Program-made: the position numbers and the translations under genes
Notes under the pieces: model-generated
Told to the model about the DNA's origin: nothing
Databases searched by the model: none
What the model saw: only the letters and a program-made list of their open reading frames with translations
Part shown: positions 20,584 through 30,352 of the stretch, piece by piece
Numbering within the stretch: position 1 is the stretch's first letter
Layout: each line of letters opens with the position of its first letter
Assembly: GCF_020509005.1 (NCBI RefSeq)
Contig: NC_063013.1
Location: forward strand, 5,766,001-5,830,000
Source of the DNA: Fulvia fulva
Taxonomy: Eukaryota > Ascomycota > Dothideomycetes > Mycosphaerellales > Mycosphaerellaceae
Reading direction: 5' to 3'
DNA length: 64,000 bases

Positions 20584-22389
20584 CTACTTCACATACTCAC
20601 CAATGGCCCACTTCGTCTTCTTCAAGAACCTGAGCACCGCAGGATCCGACTTGTGCTTGTCGAAGTCTTTGGTCTCACCGATCACCTTCAAGCCTCGCGT
20701 GGACTTGGCGCGAGACAAACCCACATAGACCTGCTCTGCCTGGAACACATTGTCAAGATGCACAATGACCTTATCCAAAGTCATGCCTTGTGACTTATGG
20801 ATCGTCATAGCCCATCGAGCTGTGAGCGGGATCTGCGTGCGACACTCCTTGGAGTATGGCTCCTCGTTGCCGTACAGCTCGAGGCGGCAATCGGGGAGTA
20901 TGACTACCTCGACTCGCCTTGCTTCGTTCTCAAACAGTACCCTGGGCCATTTGATAGCCGTGTCTGGGTCATCTGGATCCGAGTTTGTGGTCACATACTC
21001 CTTGATTTGGTCTGAATAGAGCGAGGCAAATTCACCTCCACGAGATGGAACGTGGGCGCAGGACTCGCCTTGGTAGATATGAGCGGACCACTTGTGGACT
21101 TCTTCTCTCTCCACGCCCTCGAAGCCAACGACTCGGCCCTGGCTGCCATTTACCAGCCCCCGTTTGACGTCGATGTTCCGTAGGAGGATGACTGGCATTT
21201 CAAGCTTAAGCTCCAACTCCTCAGAGTAAGAGTGCCGCTCTTGCTTCATCTTTGGGGAGATTGTCTGACCAGCAGGTATCTCTCTGTCATAGAGCCAGCG
21301 GTGATCACGATTCCTCCAGAAGTAGTTGTGGCACTGGTACGACATGGTCTCCCCTTCATGAGTCTCGAAGTCCTTCTTGTTCTCCTCGTCGACTTGCTCG
21401 TTCTTGGCGAATAGCTTGATAGCTCCATCAGTATTTTCAGGGTGATGTAGGATGAGAGCTTTCGAAACAGGAGGTATTTTCTCACCGCGCGCAATCCTGT
21501 CGAGTGTCGAGACGAAGGAAATCTCTGACTGGCGCTGATTCTTGCCGAGAAATACATTGTCGAATTTCGCAGCTTTCCAGGAAGCGGCACTGAAAGCCCA
21601 TCTTTTGCTTTCTTTCTCCGTTATTCCACAAGGCTCGCAGTCGTAATACCATACTTTCTTGACCTTCTTCCTCTTCATGCTTTTGCCGCACTCGATGCAG
21701 TGCTCGAAGGGAGAGACAGGTGGCAGCTGACAGAAGTCACCGCAGCACACCAATTGAACACCTCCGAAAGGTTCTTTGTGAAGGGTCTCAACACGAGGTG
21801 GAGGGCCTTCGTCATCGTCATCATCAATGACACTGTCATGCTCAGCATTGTGGCCTTCGTCCTTGTCAGCACGGCCGGCTCGCAGTGCATAGTTGAGGCG
21901 CTCTAAGGTGTAGCTCGACACCATGGATATCTCATCAATGATCAGGGTGTCGAGGTCTTTAAAGTGCTTCGAATTAATATCTTGGCGTGCGTTGTCCTTG
22001 ATGTCGTTCAGACTCTGTTTTCGACTGAAAGGACTCCATCGGGCGAAGTGAGAAAGTGTGCTACCTCCAACATGTTCAGCAGCTCGTCCAGTTGGGGCAG
22101 TCACGTCCACGCGCTTGTCCTGATTCCTCAATCGGCGGATGGCCTCCTTAAGCACAACAGTCTTCCCACTGCCAGCTGATCCAGTCAGGAAAGTGTTCGC
22201 TCCCGATACAATTAGATCGATGGCGGCCTGCTGCTCTTCGCTGAACACCATCGCAGGTATTTGGACTTCATCCTCTGGACTTATACTGTTGACGTCGTGT
22301 TCAAGCTTCGCACGCTTCGCTGGAGGTTGCTGCTCGCATGCAGGCGACGCCGAGGGCGTACGCCAGGGGAAGTTGTTGCTCGCGGACAT
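20584..22389 (-). CDS. PIF1-family 5'-3' DNA helicase with Cys4 insertion
   Basis: A superfamily 1B helicase of at least 601 residues from the ATG at 22389. Motifs in order: Walker A LTGSAGSGKT, motif Ia VTAPTGRAAEHVGG, motif II LIIDEISMVSS, motif III CCGDFCQLPPVSP, and late motifs MTIHKSQGMTLDKVIV and YVGLSRAKS. After motif III there is an unusual insertion with paired cysteines, HCIECGKS and DCEPCG, separated by a basic stretch; it looks like a zinc ribbon. PIF1 helicases unwind G-quadruplexes and act in telomere and mitochondrial DNA maintenance. The frame stays open without ATG upstream to about 22545 and reads HISAFRAAGRRLLQNRQ, resembling a mitochondrial presequence. A first exon is therefore probably missing from this model. 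Confidence 0.85.
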   Translation of the reverse strand: MSASNNFPWRTPSASPACEQQPPAKRAKLEHDVNSISPEDEVQIPAMVFSEEQQAAIDLIVSGANTFLTGSAGSGKTVVLKEAIRRLRNQDKRVDVTAPTGRAAEHVGGSTLSHFARWSPFSRKQSLNDIKDNARQDINSKHFKDLDTLIIDEISMVSSYTLERLNYALRAGRADKDEGHNAEHDSVIDDDDDEGPPPRVETLHKEPFGGVQLVCCGDFCQLPPVSPFEHCIECGKSMKRKKVKKVWYYDCEPCGITEKESKRWAFSAASWKAAKFDNVFLGKNQRQSEISFVSTLDRIARGEKIPPVSKALILHHPENTDGAIKLFAKNEQVDEENKKDFETHEGETMSYQCHNYFWRNRDHRWLYDREIPAGQTISPKMKQERHSYSEELELKLEMPVILLRNIDVKRGLVNGSQGRVVGFEGVEREEVHKWSAHIYQGESCAHVPSRGGEFASLYSDQIKEYVTTNSDPDDPDTAIKWPRVLFENEARRVEVVILPDCRLELYGNEEPYSKECRTQIPLTARWAMTIHKSQGMTLDKVIVHLDNVFQAEQVYVGLSRAKSTRGLKVIGETKDFDKHKSDPAVLRFLKKTKWAIGEYVK

Positions 22390-24129
22390 CTCGATCAGCC
22401 ACTTCGGAATGTGATCTGTTCCCACTTGCAAGTGCTGTCGATTTTGTAGCAGTCGCCGTCCCGCTGCTCGGAAAGCGCTGATGTGTTTGAATACCTGGAG
22501 CGGAGCACAGATTGAGCGTTCGATCAGTGAATTCGACGTTTTACCGGATGATCAGTTAGTGAAAGGTGCCTGTGGTGTCAATGAGGATCAGTCTGCTGCG
22601 AGGTTAGCTGGGTGCGAGAATCTTGATGCCGATCGATCGTTTCGACCTGCTGCATGCGGTGAGGTATCGTTCTCGAGCGTTGACGCCTTCTGGTCACCAA
22701 TAGGCAAGAGCTCGAGCCGTACCTTGATGCGGTAGCTGGTATAGTGATTAGCAGATGCCAGGACGGCGTTCGTCCATCTGTGCCTTTCGTGGATCAGGCT
22801 TCGTTGAGTGCTAAGTCGCTGTGACTATACGCGAGATGCTTGACTCTGGCGCTAGCGTGGGAGGTACAGCTTCGATAGCAACATACTAACGTTAGTGCTC
22901 ATTCCCTTGGGATTGTCTGTGGTCGCTGTCGTCCGACGTGTGAATGGAGGGGAGGTGATGCCAGGGTAAAGGGGAAAGGCTGCTGAATCGTTCTTGCCTA
23001 TCACTATGTTGCTGCTGTCAGGGCGATGGCCGAGAGTCAGTCAGTGAAAGTGAAAGTGATTAAGAGGGGCCAGACTCCTTTACTACCATAGTGCGCGTCG
23101 ATGTGTTGATTATTACAAGCTTGCCGTAGCAAAAGCTGCCTGCCGCCAGACGAATCTTTGAAGACAGCATGCTCCAGCGGCTCATCGCTTGGGCTCACCA
23201 ACCACGCAGAGGAGGACCTTGAACCAAACACACCATAGCTCATCACAACCACGGACTGTTGGCTTGGTCATACATACACTGTCGCCTCGGTCTTGCAGCA
23301 AAGCAGGCACAATCACCCTTATGGTACATGTAGCCGTCGGCGTTGCAGAGGGAGGCACTTCCGAGGGCAGGTGGCAAAGTGGATTGCCGCCGAGCGCTTC
23401 GACTTCTTATCGAAGCCAAGGCCTTTGCTTGAACGCGCTGGCGTGTGGCCAAGCAGCAAGGCCGCATCGATGCATTCGAGCTTGCAGCGCGTCGCGGTAA
23501 CATGTATGATACACGGCCACGCGCTCGTCGGAAAGCATTTTGAGAAGTCAAGTCGAGACCCAAGCCGGCGACGCACTGCACTTTGTCACCAGCCCTTGTT
23601 CGTCGCGTAGATACATGTACATCATCTTCCGTGGCTCACATTGTGTGCTCTTGTGCTCGGTCTTCCTGCCTTCAAAAGTTTCAATGTTGCTGGCATCGAG
23701 GACGATGACGATGGAGTCATCACAGCCAAGCCGGCAAAGTGGCGCCACTCAAGCGTTCGTCCATGAACTTCTCATCACATCCATGTCGCCGCTTCATCAT
23801 CAACAAACACATTTCACACCAGGCAGAAAGCGCAAAGAACCGCGACACACCCAGGGCGCACTTGCAGTCGAACGCGTCCGGAGGCCATAGGACAAAGTGG
23901 CAGGAGAGAAGCAGGACGAATCGCAGCAACTCAATGGCCGGAGCTCAATAACACATGTTACTGCCCTTCCCGGGAACCTTGCACTACGCGCTCGAGCAGC
24001 AGCGACGAGAGTACGATAACAACTGCTGTGGGCTTTGGTGAAGTCTGTGTAGCACCAAAGCTGTTGATAAAAAAAGAAGGAAAAGAACACGATTTCTAAC
24101 AAGCTCGCTGAGCGCCAAGGTTGCCGAAA
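22390..24129. other. Long intergenic region between divergent genes
   Basis: About 1.7 kb between the Pif1-like helicase (minus) and the antiporter (plus). The first 150 bases probably belong to an upstream coding part of the helicase. Open frames in 23.0-24.0 kb are short and mutually overlapping on both strands. I see no gene, RNA or repeat. Confidence 0.4.
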
Positions 24130-26099
24130 ATGCCCACCCTCTCAGTCGTGAAGTAGGTCGCAGAATGGCTGTATTTGTCTTCAATGCGCTGATGACTGCT
24201 CCAGCTTCAATATAGTCTGCTCCGTGCTGGGAGGATTCATAACCATCTTTGGCCTGGTCTCCTACCTGCTCAAGGAGAAATTCCACCTATCCGAGGCTTT
24301 GATCTCGACGTTAGCTGGCGTCGTGTTCAGTCCGCACGCCACCAACTGGATCCGGCCTCTGGACTATGCTGATGGCAACGATGTTGACCTCGAAACAATC
24401 ACACTTTATTTCTCCCGGCTTGTCCTTGGAGTACAGCTTGTGCTTGCCGGTGTACAGCTGCCAAGCAAGTACTTGTGGAAGGAAAAGAAGAGCCTGTCCA
24501 TTCTGCTTGGCCCTGGGATGATCATCATGTGGCTGGTCACATCATTGCTTGTGTGGGGACTGATGCCAGATATCGACTTCGTTATGGCTATTGCGATTGG
24601 ATCCTGTGTCACCCCGACCGACCCGGTCCTGTCCAACAGCATAGTGAAGGGTAAGTTTGCAGACAAGAATATCCCGCCGCCGCTGCAAAAGATCATCATT
24701 GCGGAGTCAGGAGCCAACGATGGATTGGGCTATCCCTTTCTATTTCTGGGTCTCTACTTGCTTAAGTATGCCGGAGATGGTGGCCTCGGTCAGCATGGCG
24801 GCGTGGGACATGCTTTTGCCTTGTGGTTCTACGACACGTGGGCATATGTCATCATTCTGTCCATAGTCTACGGGGCTCTTATCGGATGGCTTGCCAAAGA
24901 AGCACTTCACTGGGCGGAGGAGCGTCACTACGTCGATCGAGAGTCTTTCCTCGTGTTTGCCATCGCACTTGCGGTAAGACCATCATGACCCCTCTGAGCT
25001 GTCAACCCAGTAGCTGACTGTGTCCCAGCTTTTCATCGTCGGAACGGCTGGCATGCTGGGTTCTGACGATGTGCTCGCCTGCTTCATTGCTGGCAATGCA
25101 TTCACCTGGGACGACTGGTTCAGGCTCGAAACTAAGGATGACAGTCTACAGCCGACCATAGACATGCTACTGAACGTGGCAATCTTTATGTGGTGAGTGC
25201 CGCTGCAATCGCTACACTGTGTTCGGCAGTTGACATGCTATTCTAGGTTTGGCGCTGTGTGTCCCTGGCACAGCTTCGTTCACAATAGCGTGATTCCGAT
25301 ATACCGCCTCATACCTCTTGGGATACTCGTTCTACTTCTCAGGCGTCTACCTATGGTTCTAGGCTTCCACAAGCAGATCCACCAGATCGAACATTGGCAG
25401 CACGCGTCTTTCGTCGGCTTCTTTGGACCCATCGGCGTAAGCGCAATATTCTACCTCTACATTGCGCGGGAGTTCCTCCGCGAGATTGAAGTGGACGGAC
25501 ACGAACGTGAGGATGCTGCACGAGAGTTCGAAGTTTTGGAAGTCGTCGTCTGGTTTTTGGTGATATGCTCCATTGTGGTGCACGGGCTGAGCATTCCGCT
25601 AGGCAAGCTGGGTCTCTACCTACCACGGACCCTTAGCACTGCCATGTCTTCGGAGCGTGTCTCGCGCAGTCCCAGCCGGAATCGTGGCGATGCCAACAAC
25701 AATGATGAGCCAGACCTTAATCTCTCGCCCAGCAGGATCTTCAGCATTGCGAGCAACTTCTTCGGACGCATTCGAAGTCACACTGCTCGCCCAGTGGGCA
25801 CGACTGTCCATGGAGAGCACGAGCCGAAAGAGCATGATAGCGAAGCTTCGCACCCGGAAATCTCCGCTCCTAGGAATGCCCGAATTATTGGCAACCCTAT
25901 CAACGCTGGCAATGATGCCAGTCAGCCACACGAGGCACCTCTCGACAAAAGCGGACGACATTCACCATCGAAGGACCGTGTCATCACCCCAGTGTCTGGA
26001 CCCACCACGCCTACCGCCGGAACATTTCAGAGAAGTATCAGGTTTCCGGATGAGGCAGACACATCGAAGGCGTCAAGCGTTCGCGGCCGCCGCGAATAG
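24130..26099 (+). CDS. Plasma-membrane Na+(K+)/H+ antiporter
   Basis: Four exons encode about 600 residues. Exon 1 gives only MPTLSVV before a 50-nt intron; exon 2 continues FNIVCSVLGGFITIFGLVSY. The core has about a dozen membrane segments, with conserved TDPVLSNSIVKGKFADKNIP and IIAESGANDGLGYP. The Asn-Asp of the latter is the ion-binding pair of the CPA1/NhaP-type fungal family (Nha1/Sod2/Cnh1). After two further introns the protein gives GSDDVLACFIAGNAFTWDDW and HNSVIPIYRLIPLG. A hydrophilic C-terminal tail of about 150 residues ends it, shorter than in yeast Nha1. It exports Na+ and K+ in exchange for H+ for salt tolerance and pH balance. All junctions keep frame. Confidence 0.92.
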
Positions 26100-26649
26100 C
26101 ATCGTCTGCGGGTTGTGCTGGCAGGTCGTTGCGTTCTTGCATTGCCTCACCTTCTCCAAGCCACACGACTAGCAGCGCAAGAGCCCAGGCTAGGCACGGC
26201 AAAGCACTATTCAGGAAGCCTACAGGTGATTCTGTGTTACTAACTGGATGCATACAACGTCGTGCATATTTTGGCGCCAACTATTAGCATAAGCTTTCAC
26301 ACGGGTCAACATATTCAATGCTATTACTATACCTCGCGCTCACGTGCGATACTAATAAGCGGGCAGCGTGTTCCTGCTGTTTGTTCGACCCAAACGCTCC
26401 ATATTTCTGACCATCAGCCAATCAAAATCAGTTGATTACCCCGCCTTCCATGGTTACCACAGGCATATCGCTGGCCTGAACTCTCGACTGGCGGGGGTAA
26501 AACAAAGCCTCCTCCAGGTTGCTTGACCGTCTCCCTCTCTTGTGTTCTACTACTTCTCATCACAAAGCAAGGACAAACAAGCTCACATTCCTCCATACAA
26601 GCTTCATTTCGATACCTTCTGTTTGTAGTCAGTCGACCTTGTCTCCAGT
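26100..26649. other. Intergenic region upstream of the 68-residue gene
   Basis: No gene seen. The stretch just upstream of 26650 is pyrimidine-rich (CCTCCAGG, CTCTCTTG, CTACTTCTCATCAC), as is common near fungal transcription starts. Confidence 0.35.
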
Positions 26650-26856
26650 ATGGCTTCTGCTGCAGTCGTAGGCCCAGTCAACGCACATCTACCACCCACC
26701 CACCCAAAGCTGAGCGAGAAAGAAGCAGGCGCTATTTGCCCCGTTACCTTGGCCACATTGAACCACCACAAGGGCAAGGTTGCGTTGCACCCTGCTGTGC
26801 CAGATGATGCGCCAGCTCAGAAATGTCCAGTCGCTGGAGCGCAGATGGCAGCTTAG
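26650..26856 (+). CDS. Small 68-residue protein with two Cys-Pro motifs
   Basis: A single-exon frame from ATG at 26650 to TAG. It follows a pyrimidine-rich leader typical of a real transcript and is the only reasonable frame in the interval. The product is soluble-looking, begins MASAAVVGPVNAHLPPTHPK, and contains two cysteines, both in CPV motifs (AICPVTLATL and QKCPVAGAQ). His and Pro residues surround them. No domain is recognised. Paired Cys-Pro motifs can be heme-regulatory motifs or thiol sites, but that is speculation. Confidence that it is a gene rests on codon regularity and the leader, not on homology. Confidence 0.5.
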   Translation: MASAAVVGPVNAHLPPTHPKLSEKEAGAICPVTLATLNHHKGKVALHPAVPDDAPAQKCPVAGAQMAA

Positions 26857-27114
26857 ATGACTGGGGTATGTCATGAAGATACGAGCGTACGGACAGGAAA
26901 GAAACAGGAAATGTTTGTACATATCAAGGCCACGGCGTTAGTAGTGGAACATCATCATGTTTGGTCAGCTGCAATGCGTTTGAGATGATACGCCGTTGAA
27001 TGAAAGTTGCGCCAATATTTGATGAAGTCTCCATCAACCGACACAACACTCCGGTCCGTGTGTCTACACTCACCTTCTTCTCATCACCATGACATCCCTC
27101 GCTACTATGCACCC

Positions 27115-27780
27115 ATGCCATTGAAAGGCCCATATTGGGCCCTCGTCCGGGGCGGCATCTGGGGTGTTCTCTTGCCGTCTGGACTCACCATCGCCTCTGC
27201 CATCTTCATCAAAGATCATGTCTTCGAAGGCACCTGGATCACCGGCTCCTCGATGGCTCCCACTCTTTCACCCAACTTCAAGACCTCAAAAGCCCAAGAC
27301 TTTGTCCTCTGGAAGCAATGGCAGCCAACGTGCAACCTTCAGCGCAGCGATGTAGTCCTGTTTAACGCACCTCATAACCCAGATAGAACCGCGGTCAAGA
27401 GAATCGTCGCGCTGGGCGGAGACACGGTCATATTGGATCCGAAGAGACGTCCCGATGGCGTGTTGAATGGGAGAGCCAACCCGGCGGCGAAGAGTTGGGA
27501 CCTGCGTAGGGGAAAGGTGCAGGTTCCAGAGGGACATCTCTGGGTCGAAGGCGACAATATCGAGAAGACGCTTGATAGCAATACATATGGGCCTATCAGC
27601 GAGAGTCTGATACTTGGCAAGGCGTTGGCAGTAATCTGGCCTCCCAATCAATTCGCGCAGAAGCCTTGGGAGGGCTACAAGAGTGCGACGAAGGTCGTCA
27701 AGGGATCATTTGAGAGGAGGGTGTTGGAGGAAAGGGACCAGGATAGCCAGGCACAGGCTGTGTGGAAGCCAGACGGCTGA
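27115..27780 (+). CDS. IMP2: Mitochondrial inner membrane protease subunit 2
   Basis: About 221 residues of the signal peptidase I (S26) family. An N-terminal membrane segment (GGIWGVLLPSGLTIASAIFI) is followed by the catalytic Ser in WITGSSMAPTLSP. The catalytic Lys lies in DRTAVKRIVALGGD, and the conserved C-terminal box is GHLWVEGDN with SNTYGPI. Imp2 cleaves sorting signals of inner-membrane and intermembrane-space proteins, facing the intermembrane space, as a heterodimer with Imp1. The ATG at 27115 gives a family-typical short N-terminus; in-frame ATG at 27022 would add about 31 residues. The C-terminal tail after WPPNQF is longer than in yeast. It converges with the next gene, with about 100 bases between stops. 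Confidence 0.9.
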   Translation: MPLKGPYWALVRGGIWGVLLPSGLTIASAIFIKDHVFEGTWITGSSMAPTLSPNFKTSKAQDFVLWKQWQPTCNLQRSDVVLFNAPHNPDRTAVKRIVALGGDTVILDPKRRPDGVLNGRANPAAKSWDLRRGKVQVPEGHLWVEGDNIEKTLDSNTYGPISESLILGKALAVIWPPNQFAQKPWEGYKSATKVVKGSFERRVLEERDQDSQAQAVWKPDG

Positions 27781-27877
27781 GAGACATGAAATTACAGCCT
27801 CTATGAAGTGCAGATAAGAAGTGTAGTAATGCACTGATGCAGGTCGACTGCCGAGAGGTCGATGGTAAGTCGTTCTG

Positions 27878-29042
27878 TTACTTCCCAAACACGACATCAA
27901 TTTGCTTCATCACAGCATCAGTAACCTCTTTCGTGTTCGCAGAACCACCCATATCCTTCGTCCTCGTTTGGGGGTTGCTCGTCACGTTTTCAATGGCTTG
28001 CATGAGGCCGTCCGCGACCTTGTCCAGCTCACCTCGACCCAGCCACCTCACCATCTCAGCAGCCGACCAAAAAGCACCAACGGGATTTGCTATCCCTTGC
28101 CCTGAAATGTCAGGCGCTGAGCCGTGGATTGGTTCAAACATGGATGGATACTGCCTCGTTGGGTCTAGGTTCGACGATGGAGCAATACCGGTTGAGCCAG
28201 CAAGAGCAGCAGCGAGGTCAGATAGGATGTCGGCATGCACTAGACGAAACGCAACGTTAGCCAATCTCTCTCAGACGGCTCTCGTGGGGGAAGAAATACG
28301 TACGATTTGTGGCAACGATCGTGTCCATTGATTGAGGATTGTTCACCATACGTACAGTCATAGCATCGACCAACATCTTGTCGTACTCGACCACACCTTC
28401 GTACTCTTTCGCAACCTCATAGAACACCTTATCCCACAGCACCATCCCATGCCTTTGTGCATTACTCTTGGTCACCATCGTCAGCTTCCTCCTCGGCCGG
28501 CTTTTCGCTGTCTCGAAAGCAAATCTCATAATCCCTTCAATACCGACTCTTGAGAAGATTGCTACCTTCGTCGCCACGGTATGAGGACTATTATCGTGGG
28601 TTGTTCCGCCTTGCCCAGCATATTCGCCCTCACTGTTCTCACGGATGATCACCCAGTCCAGATCCTGCGGCCTTTTCTGGCATTGAGCTAAGGGCGCTGT
28701 GGTTCCTGGGAGAATCCGTGTTGGACGTACGTTCACGTACTGGTTGTTCCACTTTCAAATAGGGAGGATCAAGTTCCAGAGAGATATGTGGTCAGGTACA
28801 GAAGGCCAACCTACTGCACCGAAGTATATTGCATCGTGCTTTGCAAGCTGCTGCATTCCATCCTCGGGCATGTACCAGCCACGCTCGAGGTAGGCTTTAG
28901 AAGACCAGTCGAAGGTAGTGAAGTTGAAGTTGAAGGTGCCAACGACTGAGGCGAGTTTGTGGAGGACTTGTTCGGCTGCTTCTGTGATTTCTGTTCCAAT
29001 GCCGTCGCCGGGTATGGAGGCGATGTTGTATGTTGTGGACAT
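27878..29042 (-). pseudogene. Tartrate dehydrogenase-like (isocitrate/isopropylmalate DH family) with in-frame TGA
   Basis: The minus strand encodes a beta-decarboxylating dehydrogenase: YNIASIPGDGIGTEITEAAE, AIYFGAVGWPSVPDHISLW, YVNVRPTRILPGT, IRENSEGEYAGQGG, TKSNAQRHGMVLWD, and after a standard intron [13 protein letters not shown] and [19 protein letters not shown]. These cover the nucleotide, metal and substrate sites of the tartrate dehydrogenase/decarboxylase branch. The only defect is TGA at 28755-28757, inside LWNLILPI-stop-KWNNQYVNV. Alignment with the family shows one residue should be there. A 60-nt GTACCTGACC...AACCAG segment could be spliced in frame, but that would remove the conserved DHISLW loop. 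It is either a recent pseudogene, a sequence error, or a gene using that odd intron. Start ATG at 29042. Confidence 0.72.
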
Positions 29043-29551
29043 GATGGAGTGGAGGGCAGGAAGACTATGAATGGATTGTATGTGACATAACAGATGCTGC
29101 GTCCGCACTAACGCTATATATCTCAACGCGAATGAGGGCGAACACAAGGTAGGCCATGACCGGTGACATGAACAAGGCCCGGGATGAGTTCAGGCTGATC
29201 GGTTTAACCTTGGAAGCACCTGGCCGACTTCGGACGTTGTGGTCTTGGTAGCATGACATGTATTGTAGTCCGGATATGCGAGCATGTGATGGTTGCCTTG
29301 GTGTATTGGCACGATGCTTCCAAAAAAGTGTTTTGGGAGTATGAGGCTTCGCAAGGAAGATATCGCACCCTCGAATAGTCGAGCTCCAGAACGAAACTCG
29401 AGCAGGGTCCACGTGTCTCGCTTGACTAGGTCGAAAGCTTCACCGTAACATTACTATCGAACATTCCAGCTTCCTGTTCTTGCCATACCATAGCCAAAGC
29501 CCAAAGTCATTTGCTTCAAGGCCTTCTACCTGACCATCTCCTCTAACAATC
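29043..29551. other. Divergent promoter region
   Basis: Between the tartrate-dehydrogenase-like gene (minus) and the glycolipid transfer protein (plus). No further gene was recognised. Confidence 0.35.
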
Positions 29552-30223
29552 ATGGCAGCGTTCCCTCCCGGCGGCACTTACTTCGACGGCAAGAAGTCGT
29601 TCGCCCAAGTCCCAGTCGATGACAGCAAAGATGGCGGCGCTATCTCAACAACAGAATTCCTTGAGGCAGCAGAAGCTCTGACTGGCCTGTTCGATATCCT
29701 AGGACCTACCGCCTTCAAGCCCGTCAAGACCGACATGGCCGGCAACATCAAAAAGATCCGCGATCGCCAGCTTGAGAGCCCCGTGGACTCGGAGACACTT
29801 CAAGATCTGGCGAGGAACGAGCTGAAGACGAAGAAACACACTGCAACGGAAGGTCTACTATGGCTAACAAGGTACACTCTCCTCCTTCTCCCATTCGCCT
29901 CACGAACTAATCCCATCCCTCACAGAGGCCTCGACTTCACAGCCCAAGGTCTCCGCCACAACCTCAAGCACTCCGACCAAGAACTCTCCGTCTCCTTCCG
30001 CGAAGCCTACGGCGGCACCCTCAAGCCACACCACTCCTTCGCCATCAAACCCATCTTCTCCATGGCCATGTCTGCCTGCCCGTACCGAAAGGACTTTTAC
30101 GGGAAGCTTGGTGATGATCAGCCGAGAGTGCACAAGGAGCTCGATGAGTGGCTGCAGGGTTTGGAGAAGATCGTGGACATCTTGAATAAGTTTACACAGA
30201 GCAAGGAGGCCCAGTGGAAGTAA
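29552..30223 (+). CDS. Glycolipid transfer protein (HET-C2 type)
   Basis: Two exons with a 54-nt intron (near 29871-29924) encode about 205 residues, the usual GLTP length. The fold signatures are present: FLEAAEALTGLFDILGPTAF, the sugar-binding DMAGNIKKI (Asp, Asn and Lys), WLTRGLDF across the splice (Trp), and REAYGGTLKPHHSF with the essential His, then SMAMSACPYRKDF. GLTP moves glycosphingolipids such as glucosylceramide between membranes in the cytosol. In Podospora the orthologue HET-C2 takes part in non-self recognition. Confidence in the family is very high; a role in incompatibility in this species is not shown by sequence. Confidence 0.94.
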   Translation: MAAFPPGGTYFDGKKSFAQVPVDDSKDGGAISTTEFLEAAEALTGLFDILGPTAFKPVKTDMAGNIKKIRDRQLESPVDSETLQDLARNELKTKKHTATEGLLWLTRYTLLLLPFASRTNPIPHRGLDFTAQGLRHNLKHSDQELSVSFREAYGGTLKPHHSFAIKPIFSMAMSACPYRKDFYGKLGDDQPRVHKELDEWLQGLEKIVDILNKFTQSKEAQWK

Positions 30224-30352
30224 AGATGGGAAAGTTGCGCCAGCCGGAGTGATTGGGATCGCGGGGTATATCTGCTGTCGACTGCGGCAATGGCACATGA
30301 TCAGGCGTGCGAGAGAACGCCTGATGATACTCGAAGACGCAGCAGACCATCG

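Noticed and set aside
23040..24000. Several 60-115 codon frames on both strands in the helicase-antiporter gap
   Set aside because: They overlap each other, have no motif and no plausible splice partners.
28741..28800. 60-nt in-frame intron that would remove the TGA in the tartrate-dehydrogenase-like gene
   Set aside because: Borders are GT and AG, but it would delete the family's conserved DHISLW loop. I keep it only as an alternative.
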